Of a stretch of DNA of 64,000 bases, positions 35,790-46,200 are shown piece after piece. The notes under the pieces are model-generated. The model was given only the letters and a program-made list of their open reading frames with translations. It had not been told where the DNA came from and ran no database searches. This DNA comes from Sesamum alatum (taxonomy: Eukaryota; Streptophyta; Magnoliopsida; Lamiales; Pedaliaceae). The position numbers and the translations under genes are program-made. Location of the stretch: positions 20,117,188-20,181,187 of the forward strand of contig JACGWO010000012.1 of NCBI GenBank assembly GCA_034509735.1. Direction: 5' to 3'. The stretch's first letter is position 1. Each line of letters begins with the position of its first letter.

Positions 35790-36870
35790 AGGGTTGAATG
35801 TAATTTACCCCCTGTGTTAATCAAAAAGAGTAATTTACCCCCCTGTGAAAAAAAATAGCATTTTACCCCCCTTATGTTTTTAAAAATAAAGCAAAAACCC
35901 CCCTGACGCGTTTCGTGTGTTACATGCGCGATTTTTCCTTTTTTTTTAATTTTTAATTTAAAATGACATTTATACCCTCATTTAACAATAGTTGGATTGA
36001 TTTCAATCTAAGATCTGGATTTGTCTAATAGATCAACGGTTTAAATTTTATTGAATTTAGAATCGACGGTTTAGATTTAAACAAATATTCAATTAAAATT
36101 ATTATATTATAGATAATAAATTTGAATATATTTATATATATAATAAGTTGTATATATAAATGTATATATACATATATAATATATATAGATAGAGAGAGAG
36201 GGGGGAGGGAGAGAAGGGGACGGCCGTCGGGGAGGGAGAGAAGGGGGCGGCCGGCGGCGGGGACGAGGGGGGCGACGACCTTGAAGACGAGGGGGGCGAG
36301 GAAGACGAGGTAGGGAGACAAGGAAGATGAGGGGGCGCGGATCTGGGCGGAAGGCGAGGAGGTGGTGGCGATGTGGGCGGAAGGCGACGAGGGGGCGGCG
36401 AATCTGGGAGAAGAGGAGGGGGAGTGGCCGCGACCGGGGGTAGAAAGGGAAGGGGGCGCGCCGGCGGGGAGGAGGAGGATGGGGGCGCGACGGGGGATGG
36501 AGGAGCAGGGGGGCGGCGGCGGCGGTTTTGGTCCTCCGACGGTGGTTGTTGGCAAGATGAAGAAGAAGCAGAATACATATATATATTATTTATATAAAGA
36601 ACATATATATACATATATATTAATATCTAAAATATTAAATATTCTTTTATAAATAATATATATTAATATATTAAATATATATTATAAAATAATATTTTTA
36701 TTGCTAAAAAAATACGCCCAGATACAATAGACGCGCGTGTAGCTCACAGCCGGGCTTAAGGGGATATTTGCTCTATTTCTAATAACACAGGTGGATAAAT
36801 TACTGTTTTATTTTTTACGGGGGGTAAATTGCACATTTTCTTTAATACAGGGGTAAATTGCATTTTCCCC
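35790..36870. mobile_element. Mutator-type non-autonomous element with GC-rich core and 9-bp target duplication (1081 bp)
   Basis: GATTTAAAC is directly repeated at 35781-35789 and 36871-36879. The ends AGGGTTGAATGTAATTTACC and (reverse complement) GGGGAAAATGCAATTTACCC are inverted repeats; each is followed by a second ATTTACCCCCC block. Between AT-rich flanks lies a strongly purine/G-biased core (about 36190-36530). Proline-rich and glycine-rich open frames in the core come from composition and are not called as genes. The left end is shared with 9441. Confidence 0.8.
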
Positions 36871-36879
36871 GATTTAAAC

Positions 36880-37370
36880 ACGAACAAAATTAAAGAGAAA
36901 GAAACAAAAGATATAATGGTAAGATATAGAGAAAAATTATAGACATAATATTTAGTTCGAGAATATCAATTTAATCAATTATGCAACTATGTAATTTACT
37001 TAAATAATAATTTAAAATAGAAATATATTATAACGTAGTTTCTCCCAAAATATTCTTTTATAATGAATAATTACATTATATTATGATCATTGATAGTCGA
37101 AATTATAAACGAAACACGTGTGGTCGGACCACTTTATTATCAAAAGTAATTAAAATTAGTACACTTGATTATAACTCAGTTAATTAAAAATAACTAACCC
37201 CACCAAACCCAAAAATAAGAAAATAAAATAAATAAATACGAGCTCCTCTTATAATTAAGTAGTCTAATTGATCACTATTAAAAAGAATTAGTCTTGATGA
37301 TTTAACAGGCTGACTTCATCATGCAATATTCATTTATCAAGATGTATAGAATATAACAAAGAAAAGTATA
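36880..37370. other. AT-rich spacer
   Basis: No gene or repeat was recognised between the Mutator-type element and the SINE. Confidence 0.5.
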
Positions 37371-37627
37371 GTCGAGGAGGCCTAGCTTAATTGGCGAAGA
37401 AACTAAGGCTTGATCTTAGAGGTCATGGGTTCGAACCCCTGCGTGGGTTGATGTTATTTCTACTATATAGTATGTATGATTTACTGCTGTAATGGTTAGG
37501 TGTTAGTTTATGTGATATTATTGATTTGATTGTCTGTATTTGTCTCTATTTGATATTGATAGCCGATAGGATTGAATGTAATCATGTTACTTTCGATTAA
37601 TAAAATTCATCATTTTTAATTCAGAAA
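37371..37627 (+). mobile_element. tRNA-derived SINE with 16-bp target duplication
   Basis: The head GTCGAGGAGGCCTAGCTTAA with box A-like TAGCTTAATTGGC and box B GGTTCGAACCCC is tRNA-like and RNA polymerase III-type. The body TTATGTGATATTATTGAT and TGTCTCTATTTGATATTGAT is shared with the minus-strand copy at 35378. AACAAAGAAAAGTATA is directly repeated at 37355-37370 and 37628-37643. The SINE tail is not a tRNA acceptor, so this is not a tRNA gene. Confidence 0.9.
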
Positions 37628-37699
37628 AACAAAGAAAAGTATACATAAACTCAATTGATGAGAACGATCCATTCCTCTTTATGGCAAGCAATAAAAAGT

Positions 37700-38106
37700 A
37701 GGGATAATTACAACCCCTCCTTTAAGGTTTGGTGTAATTATACGTAAATTCTCTATGGTTTGAAAAATTACTTTTAGTACCATGCTTATGTCTAATAAAT
37801 AGGTCTACTCGTCAGTCAAAATTCACCAAATTTGTTGATATTAATAAAAAATATTAAATAAAAATCGATATTATCCTTGATTGACATATTACTGACTTAT
37901 TGTAGGTTAAATAAATTTTTTTTGACTAAACTACCCTTATAATGAGAAGATATATCTCCTCATATGCATTAACGTGTGAAGATGTGTAAAGGTGGTTTGA
38001 CATGAAAAGATTTGGTTGGTTTACAATAAGTCAGTAATAAATCAAATATCGATGGTAAATATAGATTTTCATTCAGTTTTTTGCTGATATAAACAAATTC
38101 GGTATT
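37700..38106 (+). mobile_element. MITE with AGGGATAATTACA-type end, right part lost
   Basis: It aligns from AGGGATAATTACAACCCC through GTCAGTCAAAATTCACCAAA with the copies at 31845 and 38549, but stops near CAAATTCGG at 38106; the right end is missing. Confidence 0.65.
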
Positions 38107-38548
38107 ACGAATTTATTGCAACTATATATGTTTCATGGATTTTTTCAATTAAATACCATTATATTGTACTAACTTTATTTTTTTAATTGATGGTGAAATA
38201 CACAAAATATATTCCTCTAACTATATATATATATATATCTTTATCACAATTTATAATTAATTTATTATTTTTTCAAAATGAATAACAAAGGAAGTTCATT
38301 TTCTTTATTTCTTTTTTTTTTCTTTTTAAAAAAATCAGAAAGAAGCATGCATAAAAAGGAGCAAGTTCCCTACATTCCTACCAATTATGACTTCAAAGTT
38401 AGTCCAATCATCAATGGACATTTTCTTGCAAAAGTCGATTTGTTTGGTACTTTTGCTTATTAAAAGTTTTTCTTCAATGTCAAGTTGTTTATGCCCTTTA
38501 TTGGGGACACTTTCTTTCCTCCTACGCCCCTTCTTTCGAATTTAATTT
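38107..38548. other. AT-rich spacer
   Basis: Contains a short TA run (about 38226-38239) and low-complexity T runs. No gene seen. Confidence 0.5.
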
Positions 38549-39070
38549 AGGGATAATTACATCGCCTCCCTTAAAATTTAGGGTAATTATACGTAAATTC
38601 TTTATAATTTAAAAAAATTATAATTAATATTTCTGAGGCTTGTTTCCGTCTAATAACTCGTTAGTTAAAATTCATCAAATTTATTGATATTAACAAAAAA
38701 ATTGAATGAAAATTGATATTTACCATGGATTGACTTATTCCTGATTTATTACAGGTCAAACAAATTATAAGGGTGAAGATATATCTCCTCACATGCATTA
38801 ACGTGTGAAAAATGTATAAGAATAATTTGTCATACAAAGATCTATTTGACCTGCAATAAGTCAGTAATAAGTCAATCGGAGATAAATATAGATTTGAATT
38901 TAATGTTTTTTTTTTGTTAATATAAGCAAATTCGGTGAATTTTGACTAACGGGAGGACTTATTTATTAGACAGAAGAAAACATCGGGGATACTGAATGTA
39001 ATTTTTCAAACCATAGAAAATTTACGTATAATTACATAAAACTACAAGGGAGGATGGTGTAATTATCCCT
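38549..39070. mobile_element. MITE with AGGGATAATTACA-type TIRs, 522 bp
   Basis: The left end AGGGATAATTACATCGCCTC is mirrored at the right (reverse complement AGGGATAATTACACCATCC). TTTAATTT flanks both sides, an 8-9 bp duplication. The internal GACTTATT / AATAAGTC arms mirror the 31845 copy. Confidence 0.75.
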
Positions 39071-39119
39071 TTAATTTATTCTACTTCTATGACTTCAAGA
39101 TTTTAAGGATGTCTAGGTC

Positions 39120-39660
39120 GATAAGTTGAGGCTGGTGGGAGTATTTTGTCTAGAAAAGGCCATTTTTGGTAATTTAGGGGCCTCGCGGAGATTGAATTTC
39201 TTTGTTCTTGATGAGATTCATGGAAACTATAGAGTGAAAGCCTTTTTCAAATTACATAGGGATACATACTAATCATACGGCTAAATTGTGGGCACTACGT
39301 AATGGTTTAATATTGGCTCGAAGGAAAAATATTTTTGATCTTATCGTAGAAAATGATTCCAATTCCTTCTTTTTCTTCTTTGTAGGAAGGAACCAGCTCC
39401 GAGGGTGCTCATCCTTTTACTCGGGGATTACTTGAAAACCTAATTGAATTCCATTCGGTTAAGGTTGTCTTTTATTGTAGGGAGGCTAATCGAGCGGCCG
39501 ACATTTTTCCATGATCGGCGGCTACGTTTTTGTTGCAGAACCAGACTTTTAAAGAACTGCTTACTTTTGCTGAAAATGTAGTACTTAATGATGTATCATT
39601 TGCTTCTATTTGGCATATTTCCTTCCCTTATATACTTTGTTTTGATCTTAATTAATATAT
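39120..39660 (+). mobile_element. LINE 3' fragment: RNase H-like domain remnant
   Basis: The plus strand reads VKAFFKLHRDT, then AKLWALRNGLILARRKNIFD and LIVENDS, the plant LINE RNase H-like (RVT_3) region, and after frameshifts REANRAAD. A non-coding 3' tail with AATTAATATATAATATT follows. It is a 5'-truncated, decayed copy on the strand opposite to the other LINEs. Confidence 0.7.
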
Positions 39661-39837
39661 AATATTATTTCTGTTAGAAAAAAAATATTTAGAAAACTGA
39701 AACTGACGATTAAAAGATTATAAATTTGAATTATATCAATGTATGAGCTTGTATTTATTTAAATGGTAGATATTAATACAAATTGTTACACTTGATGGTT
39801 GATATGAAAAAAATGTGTAAAAGATACAAAAGCTCCC

Positions 39838-40275
39838 GATAATTATAACATGGGTTACAACCATCTTCCCTAAGGTTTGATATAATTATAAATACCCCTC
39901 ATTGTTTGAAAAATTATAAATACCCTTTTGAGGTTTGTAATTTTTAACCAAAAGCCTGCAATTGACTATTTTGCTCTTGAATTTTTTTATTAAAATTATA
40001 AAAAAATCAGCCGAGACAAATTGCGTTATTGATCCTCTGTGTAAAAAACTTAAAAAACCCCTCCTTGTGCACTGTAGTCCAATTTTTTTAAGAATTAAAT
40101 AAAAAATAATTCAGACATAAGGACATTTTGGTCAGTTCACCTATAAAAATGGATGGAAATATGTTATTTGTTAGACCGTTACAAACCTCAGGAGGGGTAT
40201 TTGTAATTTTTCAAATAATGAGAAAGTATTTATAATTATGTCAAACCTTAGGGAAGGTAGCTGTAATTTATCCTT
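39838..40275. mobile_element. MITE related to 28457-28880
   Basis: The left block TCTTCCCTAAGGTTTGATAT and ATTATAAATACCCC is mirrored at the right (reverse complement CTTCCCTAAGGTTTGACATA, ATTATAAATACTTTC). The interior shares TTGTGCAC and AAAATGTC-like words with 28457. Borders are approximate. Confidence 0.6.
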
Positions 40276-40740
40276 ATAATATTCACAGAGTGGGCCAGTA
40301 TTAGTCGTTCCCGTTAGCACGGATCCAAATGCATCCATTAGCCTGTTTGTTTGTGTTTTCATTTTTAGTGGAATTATGTGTTTTTCAATTTTGTATAAAT
40401 TTTCATATATTATGAGAATATATCTGAATTAGTTAATGAGAGCGCGTTTTATATTCAACTTTATTGTCAAATTAATAAATTTTTAATGAGAATACGTATA
40501 GATGAATATATTTTCACTTTAATTAATGTTTCATTTTTCCTTCTTTTGGTGGGCTTAGGCCCAACTTCTCTCGGGCCTAAACTTTTGAGTCAATTAAGGC
40601 TTGATCTTCTTCAAGCCCACCTCATGTAAGCCCACTTTAGGATTTTTCCTCTATTTTCGAGAAAACTTTTCAATTTGTCTACAAAATGAAGATGAAATTT
40701 ATTAAAAAAAAGTAAACAAGATGGAGATTTTTTATATATA
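40276..40740. other. Spacer
   Basis: No gene. 40555-40590 has a GGGCTTAGGCCC ... GGGCCTAA inverted repeat of unknown role. Confidence 0.4.
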
Positions 40741-41023
40741 CTATTAATTTTGGCACACCTTATATGGGTGCAAATTCTATAAATACTTTTTAAAATAAAA
40801 TATTTATAAAATTTTATTATATAATAAAGTATATACAAAATAATAAATTAATATTAATTTCATGATAAAATTGTGATAAAAGGATGAATGAAAATAAATA
40901 AAAGAAATAACTATAAAAAGATAATTGGGGGAAGTTAAATGAAAAAACTAAATATAAAATAAAATATAGACCAAAAATGAGATAGACATCAAAGATGTGC
41001 TCTCCCTTGATATATAGTGTATA
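40741..41023 (-). mobile_element. Helitron-like element, family A
   Basis: On the minus strand it starts TATACACTATATATCAAGGG with GAGAGCAC and ends CACCCATATAAGGTGTG, then AATTAATAG, a stem-loop near a CTAG-like end. It abuts the family B end at 41024. Confidence 0.5.
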
Positions 41024-41094
41024 CTAGCCGTCGTGGAACGCCGTCCCTGCATGCATATAAAATAATATTACACGCTTTAAATTAATTGAATATA

Positions 41095-41133
<39 letters not shown>

Positions 41134-41262
41134 AACACATTACATTTAAAAAAAACTAACTTTAGGAGTATTATTGGCAAAACCAAAAAATTGGTATCGC
41201 GGTATCATAAACTACCATTTGTGAGTGAGAAAGGCCTTTCCTTTATATATTAGTATATAATA
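41024..41262 (-). mobile_element. Helitron-like element, family B, containing a TA microsatellite
   Basis: On the minus strand it ends AGGGACGGCGTTCCACGACG followed by GCTAG, as in the copies at 26280 and 42482. A TA run occupies about 41098-41128. The 5' end is diverged. Confidence 0.45.
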
Positions 41263-41266
41263 GCTA

Positions 41267-41537
41267 CTAGTAAGTTTGGCACATCCTATGTATGTGCATA
41301 ATTTTTAAAAATTATTTAATATAAAATATTTTTAGAAGATATATTATTTATTTTTTATATAGTTAAAAGTTACCTAAAATAAAATAAATGCATGAGGAAG
41401 AAAAAACCACCAAAGGTAGTTATCAAAGATCATGGGGAAGTTAAAAATAATTAATTAATTTAAATTTTTTTAATAAATGGCAGACCAAGTCAATTTAGAT
41501 ACCAAAAGCGCCCTCTCCAATAATAATATAGTATAGA
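41267..41537 (-). mobile_element. Helitron-like element, family A, uninterrupted copy
   Basis: On the minus strand it starts TCTATACTATATTATTATTG and ends with the stem-loop GCACATACATAGGATGTGC, then CAAACTTACTAG followed by T. TC start, stem-loop about 10 nt from the end, and CTAG are Helitron hallmarks. It is the empty-site reference for MULE-1, reading CATGATCTTTGATAACTACC where MULE-1 inserted elsewhere. Confidence 0.65.
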
Positions 41538-41790
41538 TATATAATTTATTACAAGTGAACCCCTGGTCATTGAGCAAAATATGAGTTGATTAGATTGCAT
41601 TGAGTTGTATTTATTTTTTCACAAAATGACCATATTTTATATTAAGTAGTTTTATTAAGAATTTTTCGTTTATACACATTTAAGTCCCTCTATTTATTAT
41701 TTTTTATTGTTATTCTATTTTTATTTAATTAAAATAAATATAATAAAAATTTAAATTATATACACATATAAAATGTGCTTAAATCGCTAG
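41538..41790 (+). mobile_element. Helitron-like 3' end, family C
   Basis: The right end reads CACATATAAAATGTG (stem-loop), then CTTAAATCGCTAG. The left border is not defined. A related tail follows at about 42040. Confidence 0.45.
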
Positions 41791-42050
41791 TATATATCAA
41801 ATATGTGACCTTTAGACTTGCTGACTTGGGTGACAAAATATTACGGACAAGGAGCACTCTTAAATTTATTTATTATTTATAAGATATTCATCTCTCTAAT
41901 CAATTAACTCTGTTAATAATTTTGTACTCATGCACATTTAATATTATTTTATTTTAATATTTTGATCAATTATTTATTTTATATTTAATTAAACAAAACA
42001 TAATAAAACTTAAATTATATATGCATATTGAGTGCGTTTCGATCGTTAAT
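41791..42050 (+). mobile_element. Helitron-like relative of family C, diverged
   Basis: The tail AATTAAACAAAACATAATAA through TAAATTATATATGCATATTG aligns with the end of the preceding copy, but the terminal CTAG is lost. Confidence 0.3.
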
Positions 42051-42179
42051 GTAAATTTATTTTTTAACTTTTATTATGATTAAAAACATTATTTTTAATA
42101 TATTTTTATAATTACAAAAAATTAATTTTTTTAATTCCACACATTCATTGGGTATACTCTACTGATAGTAAAAAGAAAA

Positions 42180-42481
42180 GGATAAATTGCAACACGCTCT
42201 ATTGAAGTTTTATATAATTATAAATACTCTCTTGTTATTTAAAAAATTATGAATACTCCTAATTTTAATAACTGTCCAACAACAAACTCAATTTGTTAGT
42301 TTTCATTCACCTTGTTTTTTTTTTAATTTTTTACAAATCTTTATAAAAAAGAAAAAAATACAGTAAAGGCAAATTTGACAATTTCAAGCCACATCTAAGA
42401 ATTTTATAATTTCATCAAATTTTGGAACACATTAATAATTTCTTAAAAATAACAAAAGTGTATTCATAATTATAATAAATA
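42180..42481 (+). mobile_element. MITE fragment related to 28457 and 39838
   Basis: The left part AAGGATAAATTGCAACACG and ATAATTATAAATACTC matches the ends of those copies. The right end stops at the family B Helitron-like end at 42482. Confidence 0.45.
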
Positions 42482-42749
42482 CTAGTCGTCGTGACACGTC
42501 GTTCTTGCCTGTATATAATAAATAATTTTTCATACTTATTATAAATAAGAGTAAAATATATAAAAAAAAGAAGGAAAGAAAAGAAAAACTAATTTATCAA
42601 TTAATATAAAATATGAAAAATTGAATAAAATAGTTATCATATAAATTTAAATTGAGGGTTAGTTTTGATATTACAAAAAATTAGTACGACAATATTATTA
42701 ATTATTATTTGTGAGTAAAAAAATAATTTTTTTTATATAATAATATAGA
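42482..42749 (-). mobile_element. Helitron-like element, family B
   Basis: On the minus strand it starts TCTATATTATTATATAAAAA and ends AACGACGTGTCACGACGACTAG, matching the copies at 26280 and 41024. Confidence 0.5.
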
Positions 42750-43244
42750 AGTACAGACGATGAAAGCTCGATGAAATTTAGCCAAACAAAAAATACATCA
42801 TCGAGAATTAAGAACAAAATGAACTCTAAAACCGCAGCCAAGATGTCCCCACAAGAGAAAAACGAGAGGCAGTTGATGGCCAAGAAGATGAAGCTAACAC
42901 CTCCAAACAAGCCACAAATCTCTTCCCACCTCTAGTACTTGATTACACGTCAATTCATAGGATAACTCTCCGAAATCAACAACTGAAAACCTGAGAGAAA
43001 CATACTTTCGAGAAGGGTTGAATTTATTACTCCTTTGTCTCAGTCTCTGTCAAAACCCGTTTCAAGATTTTGGTTGGAGGCTATTGCTGTTGATGGGTTG
43101 TTCCGATATAGCTTAGTTTGAATCAAAGTCTTGGGCTTTCTGCGTTTGATGCTCATGAAGAACTGTTCTTGGAGTTTCTTGAACTGAAAATGAGGGATTA
43201 GCAAAATATAAGGGCTTGTTTGGATTAACGTGCATAAATTAACA
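42750..43244 (+). promoter_or_regulatory. Upstream region of the rhodanese-type gene
   Basis: Promoter and 5' leader must lie here, because the first ATG of the gene model is at 43245. No convincing TATA box was picked out; open minus-strand frames here have no recognised similarity. Confidence 0.35.
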
Positions 43245-46200
43245 ATGTTGCCAGTTTCTTCAGCTTCCACCAGCTGCTCCTGCCATACACAGGTCAAGAT
43301 ATTGATTGGTTTCCTGAAAATGGGTATCTTCAGTTTTATGGGTTTCTTTGTATTAGATAGTTGGCAAAGTATGTTACATTTTGTTAATTGTTCTTGTTTC
43401 CTTTTTAATCTTTATGGGATCTTTTTTGGGAATGCTTCGGTATGATTATGGGCTGTTACCATTGCTATTTTGATGTTCTTGGTCACTTGATATTGAAATG
43501 TTACTAATGGGAAGTTTAATATGTAACATGTTGTTTTCAAATTTATGTGTAATGGTTTGTTGTCGAATTGATGAAGGCTTACTCAGGGTTTCTGGCTGTA
43601 TGTTTCATTTGTGCAGATTCCTGTCCATGGGGGTTTGAAATCCTTTTCCTTGTATTCGAAGGCGTGTGATTTAAACTGCAACAATGTTGCCAAAGCAGTC
43701 AGGAATTTCTCGAATTCGTATAGGAGAAGACCTGCTACATGTTTATACTCTAACTATGTTGGGAAAGGTGAACAATGCAGCTCAACGGACATGATCAGTG
43801 AGTCGTATCAAACCGTATTAGGCAACATAAACCCATTGAACCATAGCAGTTCTCAGGTTGAGGTCATTGATGAATCACGCCGTTTAGGACCAAACAGTTT
43901 GATATTTGTAGATAGCTCGAGTAACTCTGCTGGAGATAATCAGCTTGCGGATTTTATCAGCGAAACTGTTGACAGTAGTGATCTGCAACCAAACTATGCT
44001 GATGCGGACTTGAGTGCGCCTCTCAATGGTCTACCAGCTGATTCCCCACCTCCAATATCTGATTCATTAAATATTGATGTAAATTCGTTATCTGCCGAGA
44101 AAACAAAATTTTCTGATATTGTTGCTGGAATGAATGACTCCATGGCTGATATGATAAACGGAGGGGACAATGCTTTGAACAAATCATTTGATACCATCAC
44201 CGCGTCTCTGAACACAGCTCTTACAAATGTTAATGAAGCAGTTGATAACGTCATCAATGATATATTGTCGTTTATAAATAAATCTGGAGAATCAGCTAGT
44301 ACTAAGTTGACAGGTTTCTCTAGCGAGTTGAAGGAAGGATCAGGTAGAGCAGGGTTTGTTGCGCTTGATGTTTTGAGGCGAGCAATTATAGTAGTTGAGG
44401 ATTCTCTAGTAGTCGGAGCCAAAAATCTTGGATATGCCTATGGTTCTGCTAAGGAATTTCTCCCTCAAGAATTCCAAGATGCACTTAATTTATCTGAAGC
44501 AAGTGTTTTAAAAGTATTGGTGCCTGTTGGGACTGCTTTTCAACAGGTATACTTGTCATTTTTTCTCTTCTCTACTATGAAAATATGTTGAGTTATTTTT
44601 CAAAATATGATATTGGTGATACTATATTCTGATATTTTTAATTTTCGATATTACAGTCTTATAGATTAATCTATCTGGTGTGCTTTTAGAATTCTGAGAG
44701 ATAATTTTACTTAGAATACTCCCTCATTTTGATGTAAAGGTTTCCATTGCTCTGGAGGGATTTGAAGAAAGTCTTGGCTTGGACCCTAATGATCCACTTA
44801 TTCCTTTTGTTCTTTTCCTCGGAGTGTCAGCCACTTTGTGGTATAAACTTCTTGTTTTCTTGTCTTTGTCATTTTTCCTCTTGGTTTGAGTTGCCATCGG
44901 AAAATTGAAAATTATTTTGTTTTTTTTCCTTTTAAATGGAAATTAAGTTTTTCATCAGATTTTTGCAGGGGATCGTATAGAGTGTTAAAATACAGTGGAT
45001 ATGCTGGAGATTTATCTCCCGAGTCAACTTGGGAGCTCTTACGAGGGAATGAGAATGTTGTACTTATTGACATTCGGCCTGAGGCAAGAGACTGTAAATT
45101 TTTCTAGCCTTCCTTTGGTGGACAGTTACTAAGATGAATTCCAATTAGTTGATAATTTTTTCAAATCTTTCACATCATATTTTTTCATTCTACTAATTTA
45201 TGTTAATACAGCTCATTTCTTCAGCAAAATAAATGTTAACGAGGTGTATTTTCTAACTTGCTTATGTTGAAAGTTACAGGATAAACTAGTGCTCATATTT
45301 TTAAGCTTTATATCCTGTCGCTGACATAATTTTTGTTGACTATTTCTGGTTGCATCGTTATGGATGTGAAGGATCTCAGGGATAGAGATGGAATACCTGA
45401 TCTTCGAAGGGGTGCTCGGTTTCGATATGCCAGTGTAGCATTACCTGAGGTTGTCAATCTTTTGACCAAAAGGCATTTTGTAGTCTTAACCTTACCTGTG
45501 AAAATTTGTGATGTGTTAAAGGAGACACACTGATAAAAGTGGTCAAAATTATCTTACCTGTGAGTTCTTTAATGAATTTTGCAGGTTAATGGCTCTGTGA
45601 AAAAGCTGCTGAAGGGAGGAAGAGAAATTGAGGACTCTTTACTTGCTGCTGTTATTCGAAACCTTAAAATTGTTCAAGTATGAAACTTATTTTGAAACTT
45701 CCAGTCTCCGGACCTCATAACCTAACATATTTCGTCAAATGCTCTTCTTTCTGTACTTTTCCCCTGCTATATCCAAAGTAACTACTGATTTTGTCTTCAA
45801 AAAATGCATTGCTGACAAAAATTCATTCTTTTTGACTACTTGGTTTTCATTACTATTGAATCTGATGTGATAAAGAGAAATTACCATGGAAAAGTTATTC
45901 GGGCTAGTCTTTTAAAGTATATCATGACAAACACAGTATGACTTGTAAAGATGTTACATGCTCAATGTTTTCTGATGATATTAAATTTTGGATGATGAGA
46001 AATGATGCCTTGAATCAATTTCATATCTATAGGATAGGTCGAAGGTTTTAGTTATGGATGCTGATGGAACTCGTTCCAAGGGCGTTGCAAGATCACTGAG
46101 GAAGCTTGGAACCAAGGCAAGTATCGGAAGTTACTATTTTATTTTGTTTAACCTTTTAACCTGCACACGTGCAATTTAATTACAAAAGCTAGCGAATAGT

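Noticed and set aside
36025..36614. Two overlapping Pro/Ser-rich open frames of 176 and 160 aa (minus) and Gly-rich frames on the plus strand
   Set aside because: They overlap the GC-rich core of a Mutator-type element on all frames; purine-rich composition removes stop codons. No domain or conserved motif.
37371..37460. Possible tRNA gene
   Set aside because: Box A and box B-like words are present, but there is no cloverleaf acceptor stem, and the sequence continues into a SINE body with target duplication.
43230..43244. Upstream start of the rhodanese-type protein
   Set aside because: The codon at 43230 is GTG; ATG 43245 is the first true start.
43994..44422. 142-aa minus-strand open frame
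   Set aside because: Antisense shadow of exon 2 of the rhodanese-type gene.
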